Shown: positions 16,574-26,217, counted from the first letter of the stretch. The stretch: 64,000 nt of DNA from Streptomyces sp. HUAS CB01 (GCF_030406905.1 NZ_CP129137.1:1-64000); one strand, 5' to 3'. Translations and numbers: made by a program. The notes: generated by a model from the letters alone, not told the origin.

Positions 16574-19500
16574 CTATATGCCGGTTCGGACGTTGCCGGC
16601 GGGGTTCTCCAGGCTGTGGGAGAAGCTGAAGCCCTTGTTGCCGAACGCGGTGAATTCGATGCGGATCGGAATGGGGTTGGTACCTGCGTAGATCGGCTTG
16701 ATGTGGTACTGGACCACCTCCTTGTTCTTGGTCACCTGATCGAAGATGACCTGCTCCACCTGGTCGCGTTGGTCCGGCGAGTTCGTCGGATTGTTGGTCT
16801 GCGTGACCAGGTTGTGCCAGGCGAGGCGGCCCTTGCCGGCGCCGCCCAGGCGGTCGGCGAGGAGGTGGCCGCGGGCTTCGTTGAAGGCGTTGCCGTCGCC
16901 GCGCCAGCCCGGTGGCTTGAGTCTGCCGGCCTCCGTACCCTTCTTCGCGTCGATGATCTCGGGCCGCAGGCAGGCGTGGACGCCGGTGGGACGGCCGAGA
17001 TGGTCCAGCTTGCCGTACCGGATGGAGCCGTCCCAGTCGTAGGCGTCCATCTTGCATCGCTTGGGCGCGAGGCCCAGGGGGTCGGTCCATGCCCAGGGAT
17101 TGCAGACGTAGGTCGAGGGGTTGGGGGCCGGAGCGAGACCGAGGGGGTCGGGGCTGGTGAATCGGGCGGTGTCGGGGTCGTAGTGGCGGAAGTAGTTGTA
17201 GTGGAGGCCGGTTTCGGGATCGGAGTACTGGCCGGGGAAGCGCAGGGGGGTGTAGGCGGTGGCCGAGGTGTTCCAGCCGGTGGTGCCCCAGCAGGTCGCC
17301 CGGCTGCGCCAGGCGGTCTCTCCCTCTGGTGAGACGAGCTCAGTGGGGGTGCCGACCAGGTCGGTGACGATGGCGAAGAAGCGGGCGTCGACCTCGTCGT
17401 CGCCCATCGGGCGGCGTTCGTACTGGGTCAGCGGGCGGTGGCCCTCGTACTCCCAGGTGAGGATGGTTCCCGCGGTCTCGTCGTACTGCTCGATGAGCAG
17501 CGGCCCGTCCCAGGTGAACCGGATGGTCTCCACGATCGTGGTGCCGTCGGCGGCCATGCGGTGCTTGGCGCTGCGCCGGCCGAGCGGGTCGTAGGTGTAG
17601 GTCCACAGGGTGCCGTCGGGCGTGGTGCAGGAGACCAGCCGGTCCTCGGCGTCGTAGGCGTAGCGCCAGATGTCGGGCTTGTGTGACAGGCGAGTGCGGC
17701 GACGGACGGTGACGCGGCCGGCGGAGTCGTGTTCGTAGTGGACGGTGCCGGCGGATATCAGACGCGTGCCCTCGTAAGAACGAGCACCGCGGGCCTCGGC
17801 GTGTCCGGCGGCCTCAGGCCAGTGGGCCGAAGTCTGGTTGCCGGCACCGTCGTAGGCGTAGTTCTCCGACCAGTCGGGCCCCTCGACGGCAAGCGGCCTG
17901 CCCACCGGGTCCAGAGTGATGTGGCGGTCGCGGACGGAGCGGCCGGAGCGCTCGGTGAGGGTGACGGGGTAGCCGTCGGGCCGGTAGCCGTAGGAGCGGG
18001 CGCTCAAGGGCTCTGGCGAACCGGTCGCGGTCAGCGTCTGCTCGACGGGCCTGCCGAGCCGGTCCCAGACGGTGGACAGGCTGGCGGCCGTCTCCCGGGC
18101 CCCCCAGGTCCGGGTGAGTTCGCGGCCCAGGCGGTCGTGGGTGAAGGCCAGTGCATGGCCGTCGATGGTCAGCGAGATCCGGTCCCCTGCAGCGTTGTAG
18201 GCGAGGCGGGTGACGGCGCCGGTCGGGGTGATACGGGCGGTGCGGCGGCCTGCCGCGTCGTAGGAGTGGCGCAGGGTGCGCCCGTCGACGGTTTCGGCGA
18301 GGGGACGGCCGAGGGCGTCACGTTCGATGGTGAGGGTGGAGGTGGCGGTGCGGGCCTCGACGAGCGCGCCGGCGCGGTCGTAGGCGTAGCGGGTGACAGC
18401 GCCGTCGGCGTCACGCTCCACCAGCCGGTCCAGGGCGTCCCAGGTGTATGAGACCGTCTGGCCCAGCGGTGTGGTGCGCCTGGTCAGCCGGTTCGCGGCG
18501 TCGTATTCGAAGGAGAGGGAGCGGTTGTCGAAGTCTGTCTCGGCGACCAGCCGGCCGGCCGGGTCGTAGCGGTAGTGCCAGTTCTGTCCGAGAGGGTTGG
18601 TCACCTCAAGGAGCCGCAGCTCGGTGTCGTAGCGCAGCTCGTGGCGGGCGCCGTCCGGCGCGATGTGGGCGAGTGGTTTGTCGAAGTGGCCGTACTCGGT
18701 GGCCCAGAGGTTGCCGGCGGCGTCGGTGTACGCCGTGCAGTTGCCCTCCGGGTCCCACGTCCATGTCTCGCGCGTACCGTCGGCGGCTGTCCGGGTGCGC
18801 AGCCGGTCGTCGTGGTCCCAGACGTATTCGTCGCGGCCGCCGAGGGGATCGGTGATGGTGAGGGGGCGGCCCCGGTGGTCACGTTCGACGCGGGTGGTCC
18901 CGCCCTCGACGTCGGTGATCTCCAGCGGGAGCCCGGCGCGGTCGGAGCGGATCCGTATCGTGGCGTTGAGCGGGTCGGTGACGGAGGCAACGGCGCCGGT
19001 GCGATCGTGGGTGAAGTGCGTGATCGTCCCGTCGGGGCCCACGGTGGAGGTGACGTTGCCTTGCTCGTCGAAGGTCTGCCGCCAGCTCGTGCCGTCGACG
19101 GCGGTCACTTCCAGGGGCTGGTTGCGCTCGTCGTATCGGGCGGTCGCCGTGCTGCCGTCGGGCAACCGCACCCGTATGAGGTTCCCGGCCTCGTCGTAGG
19201 TCAGTTCGGTGGTGTGGCCGAGGGGATCGGTTCGGGTGAGGGGGCGGTCGTGTGCGTCCCAGGTGAAGTGGGCGGTGTGGCCGAGAGGGTCGGTCTCGGC
19301 GACCACTTGGAGGCGGTCGTTGAGCACCATGACGGTGGTGGCACCGGTGGAGTCCGTGTAGCGGGTGATGCGGTGGCCGGTGCCGGGGTGGACGTCGTAG
19401 GCGAACCTCGAGGACAGGATGCCGTCGGGGCCGATGGTGCCCTCGACCCGCCCCTGGGCGTCGTACACGTACTGGAAGGTCGCACCGTTGCGGTCCGTCC

Positions 19501-21310
19501 AGGACGTGACGCGGCTGTCGGCGTCGTAGGTGAAACGCATGGCCGGCCCGTCGAGGCCGTCCGGACCGGTCAGCGTGACGAGGTCGCCGGCCGGGTCGTA
19601 GTCGTATCCCACCACCGTGACAGGGCCTTCCGGGCCGCGGACGGCCAGCCCCGTGACGCGCGAAGCGTCCGCGGTGAACTGCACGACGTAGCCACCCGAG
19701 TGTGTGACCGCGAGGGGTGCCCCGTCGGGACGCCGGGAGAAGGTGATCTGGTTGCCGTGGCGGTCTTCGATGTCCGAGAGCCAGTAGGCGGTGGACGTGC
19801 GGTAGGGACTGCCGGTGAAGAAGCGGACGCGGCCGTTGTGCGGATCGTGGATCTCGTACGAGGTCTCCTCGCCGTGCACGCCACCGTGGACGAGCGGGAG
19901 CTGGTCGCCCTCCAGGGGCAACACCTGTTCCCCGTTGGGCCCGGGCAGCCGGGGGTAGACCAGCAAGGAACCGTCCTCGCGTGCCCATATCGCACTGCCC
20001 ACCCCGTCGAGCTCGATCCTCTCATCCAGGGTGGAGGCCCAACTACGGCCGAACCAGTGGCCGAAGCGGTAGGTCGAGACATGAGTACGACGCAGTACCA
20101 AGGGCAGCACCCCGGGCAGCGTCAGGTCGGTCTGCGGCAGCAGCATCTTGCCCGTGGCCACATCTACGGGGTCGTTCTTGCAGACCGTCTTGTCCAGGGA
20201 AACCGCATGGGATCGCGGGTCGTCAGTTGCGGAACGCACCGAGTCGGGCTTCGTTCGTGTGTCGTCGCCGCGGCGTCCGGCCGGTCCCGAGTGTCCCCGC
20301 TTGCCGTCGAGGCCTCCGTCGTCCTTGCCGTCGCGGGACTTGACGCGCTTGGCCGCGTCGTGGACGTCGGTGTCGGTGTCCTTGTGGGTCTTGGAGCTGC
20401 CCTTGATCGCGTCGGGGAGTTTCTTGCCGACGTGGTCGCTGAGGTCGTCCAGGGCTTTGCCCAGTTTCTCGACGACGCCGTCGATGGTGGTGTCCAGGAC
20501 GGCCGTCAGGGAGTCCTTGCCCTTGGCGCGGCCGTGGTGCCCCTTCGCCTTGCTGATCTTGCCTTTGGTCTTGTCCTGCATGGAGACCTGGACGTTCGCC
20601 AGGTGCATGCCGGTGTTGCCGTGGGCGTCGTGGTCGATGCGGGGGCCGCCGCCTCGACCGCCGCCGCCGGCGGAGTTGAGCTGGAGGCCGTCTTTCCCCG
20701 CCTGCACGGTCTGGTCGGAGTTGTAGCCGTCCTGCACCCCGGCGACGTTCATCGCGGTCTGGATCGCCAGGTCGGCCACGATGTTCTCGATCGCCGCGAC
20801 CGCGGGCTCGGTCAGCGTGGCGATGATCTCCGCCACGGCCGCCTCCGCCATCTCCTTCAGGATCCGCTTGAAGGCGATGCGGGTGGCCGCAATTTTCGCA
20901 CCGGCCAGCAGGGTCGACAGGCCCGCGGTGACCGGCGCGAAGGCGAGGGTGATGCCCACCGTCGCGCACAGGTCGGCCAGTTCACCGACCGCGGCGATCT
21001 TGCGGGCGACGATGATGTCTGCCACCCGGTCCAGCGCGCCGGCTACCGTACGGGACGCCTTCGCCAAGTCCTTGTGCTTGGCCTGCACTTTGGACCAGTG
21101 CTTGTCCAGGGCCTTCAGCGACTCACTGTCCCCCGTGGACAGCAGCCGCTGGATGTGCCCGTGCGCGGTGTGCCCGTCACCGTCCGCGTCGTCAGCGAAC
21201 TCCCGCAAGGAATCCGCCATGTCGCGGTACGCGTCCTCGTCCACGTTCGGCCAGCCGACGCCGATGACGTCGAGCATCGTGTCGACGCCCTCGGGAATCA
21301 CGTAACCCAC
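16574..21310 (-). CDS. Rhs/YD-repeat polymorphic toxin with C-terminal non-specific nuclease
   Basis: About 1578 aa. Residues 1-200 are helical and resemble the WXG100-like heads of actinobacterial secreted toxins (VGWPNVDEDAYRDMADSLRE), followed by an Ala-rich hydrophobic stretch. A charged Lys/Asp/Gly linker leads to a DUF6531-type opening (DPVDVATGKMLLPQTDLTLP), then many YD repeats forming the Rhs shell, and the core end FPGQYSDPETGLHYNYFRHY with DPLGLAP. The final ~162 residues (16574-17062) are the toxin tip: FNEARGHLLADRLGG, NLVTQTNNPTN and VQYHIKPIYAGTNPIPIRIE match the DNA/RNA non-specific endonuclease group. The GTG at 21310 is preferred because GGGGGG lies 8 nt upstream; an in-frame GTG at 21334 is possible. 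Confidence 0.9.
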   Translation of the reverse strand: MGYVIPEGVDTMLDVIGVGWPNVDEDAYRDMADSLREFADDADGDGHTAHGHIQRLLSTGDSESLKALDKHWSKVQAKHKDLAKASRTVAGALDRVADIIVARKIAAVGELADLCATVGITLAFAPVTAGLSTLLAGAKIAATRIAFKRILKEMAEAAVAEIIATLTEPAVAAIENIVADLAIQTAMNVAGVQDGYNSDQTVQAGKDGLQLNSAGGGGRGGGPRIDHDAHGNTGMHLANVQVSMQDKTKGKISKAKGHHGRAKGKDSLTAVLDTTIDGVVEKLGKALDDLSDHVGKKLPDAIKGSSKTHKDTDTDVHDAAKRVKSRDGKDDGGLDGKRGHSGPAGRRGDDTRTKPDSVRSATDDPRSHAVSLDKTVCKNDPVDVATGKMLLPQTDLTLPGVLPLVLRRTHVSTYRFGHWFGRSWASTLDERIELDGVGSAIWAREDGSLLVYPRLPGPNGEQVLPLEGDQLPLVHGGVHGEETSYEIHDPHNGRVRFFTGSPYRTSTAYWLSDIEDRHGNQITFSRRPDGAPLAVTHSGGYVVQFTADASRVTGLAVRGPEGPVTVVGYDYDPAGDLVTLTGPDGLDGPAMRFTYDADSRVTSWTDRNGATFQYVYDAQGRVEGTIGPDGILSSRFAYDVHPGTGHRITRYTDSTGATTVMVLNDRLQVVAETDPLGHTAHFTWDAHDRPLTRTDPLGHTTELTYDEAGNLIRVRLPDGSTATARYDERNQPLEVTAVDGTSWRQTFDEQGNVTSTVGPDGTITHFTHDRTGAVASVTDPLNATIRIRSDRAGLPLEITDVEGGTTRVERDHRGRPLTITDPLGGRDEYVWDHDDRLRTRTAADGTRETWTWDPEGNCTAYTDAAGNLWATEYGHFDKPLAHIAPDGARHELRYDTELRLLEVTNPLGQNWHYRYDPAGRLVAETDFDNRSLSFEYDAANRLTRRTTPLGQTVSYTWDALDRLVERDADGAVTRYAYDRAGALVEARTATSTLTIERDALGRPLAETVDGRTLRHSYDAAGRRTARITPTGAVTRLAYNAAGDRISLTIDGHALAFTHDRLGRELTRTWGARETAASLSTVWDRLGRPVEQTLTATGSPEPLSARSYGYRPDGYPVTLTERSGRSVRDRHITLDPVGRPLAVEGPDWSENYAYDGAGNQTSAHWPEAAGHAEARGARSYEGTRLISAGTVHYEHDSAGRVTVRRRTRLSHKPDIWRYAYDAEDRLVSCTTPDGTLWTYTYDPLGRRSAKHRMAADGTTIVETIRFTWDGPLLIEQYDETAGTILTWEYEGHRPLTQYERRPMGDDEVDARFFAIVTDLVGTPTELVSPEGETAWRSRATCWGTTGWNTSATAYTPLRFPGQYSDPETGLHYNYFRHYDPDTARFTSPDPLGLAPAPNPSTYVCNPWAWTDPLGLAPKRCKMDAYDWDGSIRYGKLDHLGRPTGVHACLRPEIIDAKKGTEAGRLKPPGWRGDGNAFNEARGHLLADRLGGAGKGRLAWHNLVTQTNNPTNSPDQRDQVEQVIFDQVTKNKEVVQYHIKPIYAGTNPIPIRIEFTAFGNKGFSFSHSLENPAGNVRTGI

Positions 21311-21406
21311 AGCGCAAAGCCCCCCGCTCACCACAGATCAACAGGCAAGATCAGCAGCATGCCATGCGCCGCTGACACCACCTCAGTCGGGGCGCAGGTC
21401 GATGCT

Positions 21407-22200
21407 TCATGTCCCGCCAGCCCCGCTCGACTTCGAGGAGCTGCTTGCAGCCGAGCGCAATGTCCTCCGCGGACAGGTCCGGGTCGGAGCATCGCAGCAG
21501 GTAGTTGCCGTCGAGGTGCTCCTCGGCCTTGATCTTCGCGGTGTCGATGCGGAGCTTGCTGGCCGGGGTCGTGCGGAGGTAGCGGTGAGGCCGGGCTTGT
21601 CGGCGATCTTGCCGCGGAGCTCGCCACGCTTGAAGTCGCTGAGCTTGTCGGTGTCTTCGATCAGGGTCGTGAGCGGGGAGACGAGCTGCTTGCGTAGGTG
21701 CTGGTCACGGGTGGCGGCTTCGGGGTTGTGGCAGATCACGAACCGTTCGGTTCCGGAGATCCGCACCTCCTGGACCCGCATGTTCTGGGCGATCTCGCCG
21801 TAGCAGCCCTGTCCAGTCCCGCATGTCGTCCTTGACCTGCCGGATCAGCTTCTGGTCACCGGTGTTGCCGGGCCAGGACCAGACGCGGACCGGGATCCCG
21901 TCCCTCGTGACGGCCATCCCGATCACGATCTGCGGCAGGTCGTCGCGGAGTCCTTGGACCTGCCGAAGGTAGGGAACCCGGCCTGATCCGCGGGCTCGCC
22001 GTTCTCTTCAGCGGGTGAGCGGTCGTCCGTCGGGAGGCGGCCCTTGTCGTCGCGGGCGACGGGTTCGTCGGCATCCTCTCGTTCGAAGCAGGTGCTGGTG
22101 GTGTCGAAGAACAGCAGGTCGACCTCGAGGTTGAGGAGGGTCGCGACCTCGTATGGGGCCGTACACCGGACGGCCGAGAAACGTCAGCCCATCGGTCATC
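21407..22200 (-). pseudogene. IS1634-type transposase, shattered by frameshifts
   Basis: Pieces of one transposase are spread over all three minus frames: VDLLFFDTTSTCFERE near 22100, VTRDGIPVRVWSWPGNTGDQ near 21880, then VRISGTERFVICHNPEAATR, LVSPLTTLIEDTDKLSDFK, and finally HLDGNYLLRCSDPDLSAED and VERGWRDMKHRP near 21420. The order and motifs (DTTS box, ERFV box, final RxMKH) fit IS1634 relatives. At least three frameshifts and no N-terminus make it non-functional. It begins right after the divergent Rhs start region. Confidence 0.7.
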
Positions 22201-22444
22201 GTCGAGACCGACTGATCTTCTCCATCACTGCCCCTTTGAGTCGTCCCGACCGTTTACTTGACACTCGCCCCTGCCCCGCAGCGCGACACGAAGGATTGCC
22301 CACACTCCGTCCGCTCAAGTTTAGTGAGCTGACCGGCTCTCAGCTTGACTCTGTCGGGGATCTTGGATTTTCCCAGTGCAGCAGCATGATCAGCGGGCAT
22401 GCTCGGGGCTGTTTCGCAGGCCGATACAGTTGTCGAGGTGTCCG

Positions 22445-23290
22445 TTGTCGCTCCGTCCCCGTTCCGGTGAGCAAGTCCCGTCTCTGACCGCGCAGATCGC
22501 GCGGGCGAGCAACCCGGGCGGTACGACTGCAATGTGGGTAAGAGACCGCCTCGACGGGCTGTGGTGCGACAAGGACTTCGCCGGCTGGTACCCGCGCGAC
22601 GGACGCCCCGGCATCTCGCCGGCCCAACTGGCCACCGTATGTGTGCTGCAGTTCCTGCTCGGTCTGTCGGACCGGCAGGCGGCCGAGGCGGTGCGCTGCC
22701 GCATCGATTTCAAGTACGCGCTGGCCATGGAGATGGACGATCCCGGCTTCCACCACAGCGTGCTGGCCGACTTCCGCGAGCGCCTCGCCCAGGACGACCG
22801 CGCCGACCGACTTCTCGATCTGGCGCCCGCCCGCCTGAAGGAAGCTGGCCTCGTGTGCGAGCGCACCTCACCCACGTCCTGGCCGCAGTGCGCGACCTGA
22901 CCCGGCTGGAACTGGTCACCGAGGCAGTCCGCGCCGTCCTGGAGGAAGCGGCCCGCACCGCTGATCACCTGCTGACCGGCCTGGTCGACGAGGACTGGGG
23001 GCGCCGCTACGGCCGTCCGGTCCGTCTGGGCAAGAACCCCACCCGGCCCAAGACCAGAATCCTCGCCGCCGGCGACGACGCCTGCCGGCTGTTAGAGCAC
23101 CTCCACCGGCAGGGATCGGGCTACCGGCCTGGCCCGCAGGCCGAGGCGCTGCGGCAGATCGTCGTGCAGAACTACTACCGTGACGCGGCAGGCTGCCTGC
23201 GCTGGCGGACCGCCGACGACGGTGGGCTACCGCCCTCCTCCTCGGCGATCGTCTCCCCTTACGAACAGGGACTCGATCTCCCGGTTCCCC
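22445..23290 (+). pseudogene. IS1182-family transposase, frameshifted and truncated
   Basis: A probable TTG start at 22445 begins LSLRPRSGEQVPSLTAQIAR, followed by LSDRQAAEAVRCRIDFKYAL and DPGFHHSVLADFRERL, the N-terminal domain of IS1182 transposases. Near 22860 the frame changes and coding resumes as LTHVLAAVRDLTRLELVTEA and GLVDEDWGRRYGRPVRLGKN. The text ends about 23290 (IVSPYEQGLDLPVPHG), well short of a full protein. An unassigned minus-strand reading DTYDFRDGRTYPDSDMPMGN overlaps 23240-23340 and may be another scrap. Confidence 0.7.
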
Positions 23291-23391
23291 ATGGGCATGT
23301 CGGAGTCCGGGTAGGTCCTGCCATCTCTGAAGTCGTACGTGTCCCTCGATCTACGGGCCGAGAGGCCAAGGCGGGCGCGGGAGGTCGTCCG

Positions 23392-23760
23392 TCACTGACC
23401 GGGCTCCACGGCGGCCGCCTTCCGACGCAGTCGGCTGTACTCCGCCAGGAGCCGGGCGGATTCGTCGGGGTTTTCCGACTTCGCAGCGCGGGCTTCGAGA
23501 TCCTGCAAGTGCGCTTCGAGGCGGGGATCGCGGGCGATGGCGTACTGGGTCCACCACAGGCGCAGGAACGCGGGCACTGGAGTGAGGTTGAACGCCTCCC
23601 CGATCGCGCGGCGCCAATGGGCCTCGAAGTCGGGCAGCAGATGCGGGGCGTGTTCCTGGATGGCCAGGCGCAGAGCCTGGGGGGTGCGTTCGGGCATCGG
23701 CGGCACCCGGCGCGGGTTCCCGCCGCCGGGTCCGTCGAAGTGCACGGGCTGCGCAGTCAT
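23392..23760 (-). CDS. DUF6247-family protein, possible toxin-antitoxin partner
   Basis: A 122-aa protein matching the DUF6247 pattern by eye: ALRLAIQEHAPHLLPDFEAH, WRRAIGEAFNLTPVPAFLRL, WWTQYAIARDPRLEAHLQDL, and a helical end SARLLAEYSRLRRKA. No membrane segment or catalytic motif is seen. It lies 35 bp downstream of a Phd/YefM-type antitoxin gene on the same strand and probably shares its promoter. In actinobacteria DUF6247 genes recur beside such antitoxins, but whether the product acts as a toxin is unknown. Confidence 0.75.
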   Translation of the reverse strand: MTAQPVHFDGPGGGNPRRVPPMPERTPQALRLAIQEHAPHLLPDFEAHWRRAIGEAFNLTPVPAFLRLWWTQYAIARDPRLEAHLQDLEARAAKSENPDESARLLAEYSRLRRKAAAVEPGQ

Positions 23761-23795
23761 GACGATCAGAGCTCCTGTGTCTGCGAGGCCGGGCC

Positions 23796-23993
23796 TCAGG
23801 CTGCGTCCTGGCCGCCGTTCGGCTGCTGGACTGCGACCTGCTGATAGTGCTCAAACCACTCGGCGGGCACCAGGTAGGCGAGAGTCCTGCCCTTGCGGGT
23901 GATCGCGGCCGCCTCACCGGCGATCCGGGTCCGGTCGAGGATTTCGCCCATCTGCTTGCGCAGGTCGATCGTCGTGTACGTTCTCGTCTCCAT
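23796..23993 (-). CDS. Phd/YefM-type antitoxin
   Basis: A 65-aa antitoxin. METRTYTTIDLRKQMGEILD is the N-terminal DNA-binding fold of the Phd/YefM family, followed by RTRIAGEAAAITRKGRTLAY and LVPAEWFEHYQQ, the segment that normally leads into the toxin-wrapping tail. The ATG at 23993 is the natural start. A palindrome lies 17 bp upstream, matching the autoregulated operators of these systems. The usual RelE-type toxin gene is absent; the next gene is DUF6247. Confidence 0.85.
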   Translation of the reverse strand: METRTYTTIDLRKQMGEILDRTRIAGEAAAITRKGRTLAYLVPAEWFEHYQQVAVQQPNGGQDAA

Positions 23994-24009
23994 GCCCAGC
24001 ACCTTACTC

Positions 24010-24033
24010 CAACTATCATAGTTGCGATAGTTG
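24010..24033. promoter_or_regulatory. Palindromic operator of the antitoxin/DUF6247 pair
   Basis: CAACTAT-C-ATAGTTG (24010-24024) is a perfect 15-bp dyad around one central base, followed by another half-site GATAGTTG (24026-24033). It lies directly upstream of the antitoxin start. YefM/Phd antitoxins bind such paired sites to repress their own operon. Sequence symmetry is direct; binding is inferred. Confidence 0.7.
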
Positions 24034-24119
24034 CGTACAACGACCCCGGCCACCTCCCCCGCCGACAAATGAACCGCTTCGGGTTCGGTAGGGACTCGAT
24101 AATTTGAGAGGATCGAGTC

Positions 24120-24531
24120 ATGGCACGTCCTTCCCCGGACCTGCTTGAGCTGTGCCGTCGTGCGGTGCGCATGGTCGCCGAGGTGCGGCCCGACTACGAC
24201 ACCGAGTGGGCCGCGATGAAAGCGGTCGCCGTGAAGCTCGGTATCGGCACGACCGAGACGCTGCGCAAGTGGGTCCGTCAGGACGAGATCGATGCCGGAA
24301 CCCGGCCTGGGACGACGACGGAGGAGTCCGCGCAGATCAAGGCGATGAAGAAGGAGATCGCCGAGCTGAAGCGGGCCAACGAGATCCTGAAGGCCGCGGC
24401 GAGTTTCTTTCGCAGCCGAACTCGACCGGCCACACACACGCTCGTAGCGTTCATCGACGAGCACAAGGGCCGCTTCGGCGGAGTCGAGCCGATCTGCCGT
24501 GTTCTGACCGACCACGACTGCAAGATGAGGT
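24120..24531 (+). pseudogene. IS3-family transposase remnant (orfA plus start of orfB)
   Basis: ARPSPDLLELCRRAVRMVAE, LGIGTTETLRKWVRQDEIDA and the leucine-zipper-like IKAMKKEIAELKRANEILKA identify an IS3 orfA. After FFRSR the reading moves into the start of orfB (VAFIDEHKGRFGGVEPICRV) and stops at the left end of another IS3 element at 24532. At least 80 percent of orfB is missing. Confidence 0.75.
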
Positions 24532-24557
24532 TGATCCCCGGGAGTGGACACCGAGTT

Positions 24558-25456
24558 TCATGCGACGAGTGACAGCGTACGTGACGTGATCAGTTGCTGT
24601 TCGAACTCGACCGGTGTGAGGTAGCCGAGGGCGGAATGCCGACGGCGCCGGTTGTAGTACGACAGCCAGCGGAACAGCTCCAGCCGAGTCTGAGTCTTCG
24701 AAGTCCAGCGCCTGCCGTGGAGCAATTCGCGCTTGAGGCCCTGGAAGAACGACTCGGCGAGGGCATTGTCGTAGCTCGAGCCGACCCGGCCCATGCTGCG
24801 CCGGATGCCGTGGCGGCGGCATACCTCGGCGAAGGCGGCCGCGCTGTATTGGGCGCCCTTGTCGGTGTGGAAAACGACGCCGTGCACCCGACCTCCGCGG
24901 GCGGCCACAGCCATCTCGATCGCGTCGGTGACCAGCAAGGTGCGCATGTGGTCGGCGATTGACCAGCCCACCACCTTCCTCGAGCAGATGTCGATCACCG
25001 TAGCGAGATAAAGCCACGTCGCGCCGACGGCTATGTAAGTGATGTCGCCGCACCACCTGGTGTTCAGCGTGTCCGCGGTGAAGTCGCGCATCACCAGGTC
25101 AGGCGCGGGCGGCGCGGTCCTGTCCGCGATCGTCGTCCGCTTCTTCCTCCGCAGGTGACGGCCGACGATGTGGTTGATCCGCATCAGCCGGGTGACGCGC
25201 TTGCGGTTGATCCTGCGTCCCCTCGCACGCAGTTCAGCATGGACGCGCGGAGCCCCATACGCCCCTGGTGTTCGGCATGGATGGCGCGGATCTCGCTCAC
25301 GGTCCGCTTCTCCTCGGCCCGGCGCTCGGCTCGGGCCTGCTCGGTGGCCAGGTGCCGGTAGTAGCCGGCGCGGGACACCCCGAGCACCCGGCAGATCCGC
25401 TTGACGCCGAAGTCGGCGCGGTTGTTGGAGATGAAGTCCCAGCGGCGGGGGCTCAC
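24558..25456 (-). pseudogene. IS3-family orfB (integrase-core transposase), one frameshift
   Basis: orfB begins at a GTG (25454-25456) overlapping the orfA stop, reading SPRRWDFISNNRADFGVKRI and VLGVSRAGYYRHLA. Around 25260 a frameshift breaks the expected AYGAPRVHAEL stretch, after which coding resumes as MRINHIVGRHLRRKKRTTIA. The DDE triad is intact: Asp in RWCGDITYI, Asp in VVFHTDKGAQYS and Glu in YDNALAESFFQGLKRE. A single indel in a G-rich run could also be a sequencing error. Confidence 0.75.
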
Positions 25457-25815
25457 TTCACCTCCCGAGCGAAATAGGCCGCTGCTCGGCGCAGGATCTC
25501 GCGCTCCAGCTGCCACTCCTGCTCGGCCTTGAGCAGCCGGGCGTTCTCGGCCCGTAGGCGGGCCAGCTCCTCCTCCGCGCTCACGCTGCCGTCACGGCCC
25601 ACGGTTACGGCCTGGGCCTCGTCCTTGCGCACCCACGTCCGTAGCGACTCCGCGGTGATGCCGAGATCCGCCGCCACCGCCGCATACGTCCGCTTCCCGG
25701 CCGCGGCCCGGTAGAGCGCGACCGCGTCCTTCCTGAACTCCTCCGGATACGGAGACTTGCGTCCCACCTGAACATCCCTCCCTGGACCATCAAGATCCAT
25801 TGTCAGGGTGTCCAC
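25453..25815 (-). CDS. IS3-family transposase orfA
   Basis: A 120-aa helix-turn-helix protein: YPEEFRKDAVALYRAAAGKR, AVAADLGITAESLRTWVRKD and a coiled ENARLLKAEQEWQLEREILR end. It overlaps orfB by GTGA; the offset fits the -1 frameshift that makes the orfAB fusion transposase in IS3 elements. About 12 bp separate its start from the right inverted repeat. Confidence 0.8.
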   Translation of the reverse strand: MDTLTMDLDGPGRDVQVGRKSPYPEEFRKDAVALYRAAAGKRTYAAVAADLGITAESLRTWVRKDEAQAVTVGRDGSVSAEEELARLRAENARLLKAEQEWQLEREILRRAAAYFAREVK

Positions 25816-25830
25816 TCCAAAGGATCATCC

Positions 25831-26217
25831 TCAGTCGACCACCTCGGCGAGTGTGCGGAGCCGAAGGCCGGCCGCGATGGTGCAGCCCTGCTGGGCCAGC
25901 AGCGGCCGTACTTCACTGATCGCACGCGTGATGGTGGAACGGTCCACGTCGAACCAGCAGGCCAGCACGTCATGGGTGGCGCCGTGGCGGAGGTGAACCA
26001 GCGTGGCCAGGAGCCGGTCGACAAAGACGAGTTTGTGTTTGGCACCAGCACCGACAGCTCGCCGACGCGGTCGCGAAGCGAGTGCTGCCTGGTGCCGTTC
26101 CTGCCACAACGGGCCGATCAGTCCTACGAGCTCGGCGATCACCTCAGGGTCCAGTCCGGTGATCTGTCGACTGCGGATGATCGCTGCACGCGTCCGGTTC
26201 CCCACCACACAGACCAT
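25831..26217 (-). pseudogene. N-terminal fragment of an IS5-like transposase
   Basis: VGNRTRAAIIRSRQITGLDP, LVFVDRLLATLVHLRHGATH and WFDVDRSTITRAISEVRPLL match the helix-turn-helix segment preceding the DDE domain in IS5-like transposases. It ends after about 128 residues (TLAEVVD) at the right end of the IS3 element, so the catalytic domain is lost. The 261 bp between this fragment and the lipoprotein gene show no clear feature. Confidence 0.65.

Larger units (their letters stand above)
24532..25827 (-). mobile_element. IS3-family insertion sequence with a broken orfB
   Basis: Ends at 24532 and 25827 carry matching repeats of the form TGATCC-NNN-GGAGTGGACACC and begin/end TG...CA as in IS3 elements. 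It encloses orfA and orfB on the minus strand, about 1.3 kb. No 3-4 bp target duplication is visible (GGT on the left, TCC on the right). It separates an older IS3 remnant on the left from an IS5-like remnant on the right. Confidence 0.75.

Noticed and set aside
18575..21532. A 985-aa open frame on the plus strand opposite the Rhs gene
   Set aside because: It is the mirror of the high-GC codon pattern of the Rhs gene; the minus-strand protein has clear YD repeats and the plus reading has no domain, only Val/Gly/Asp-rich text.
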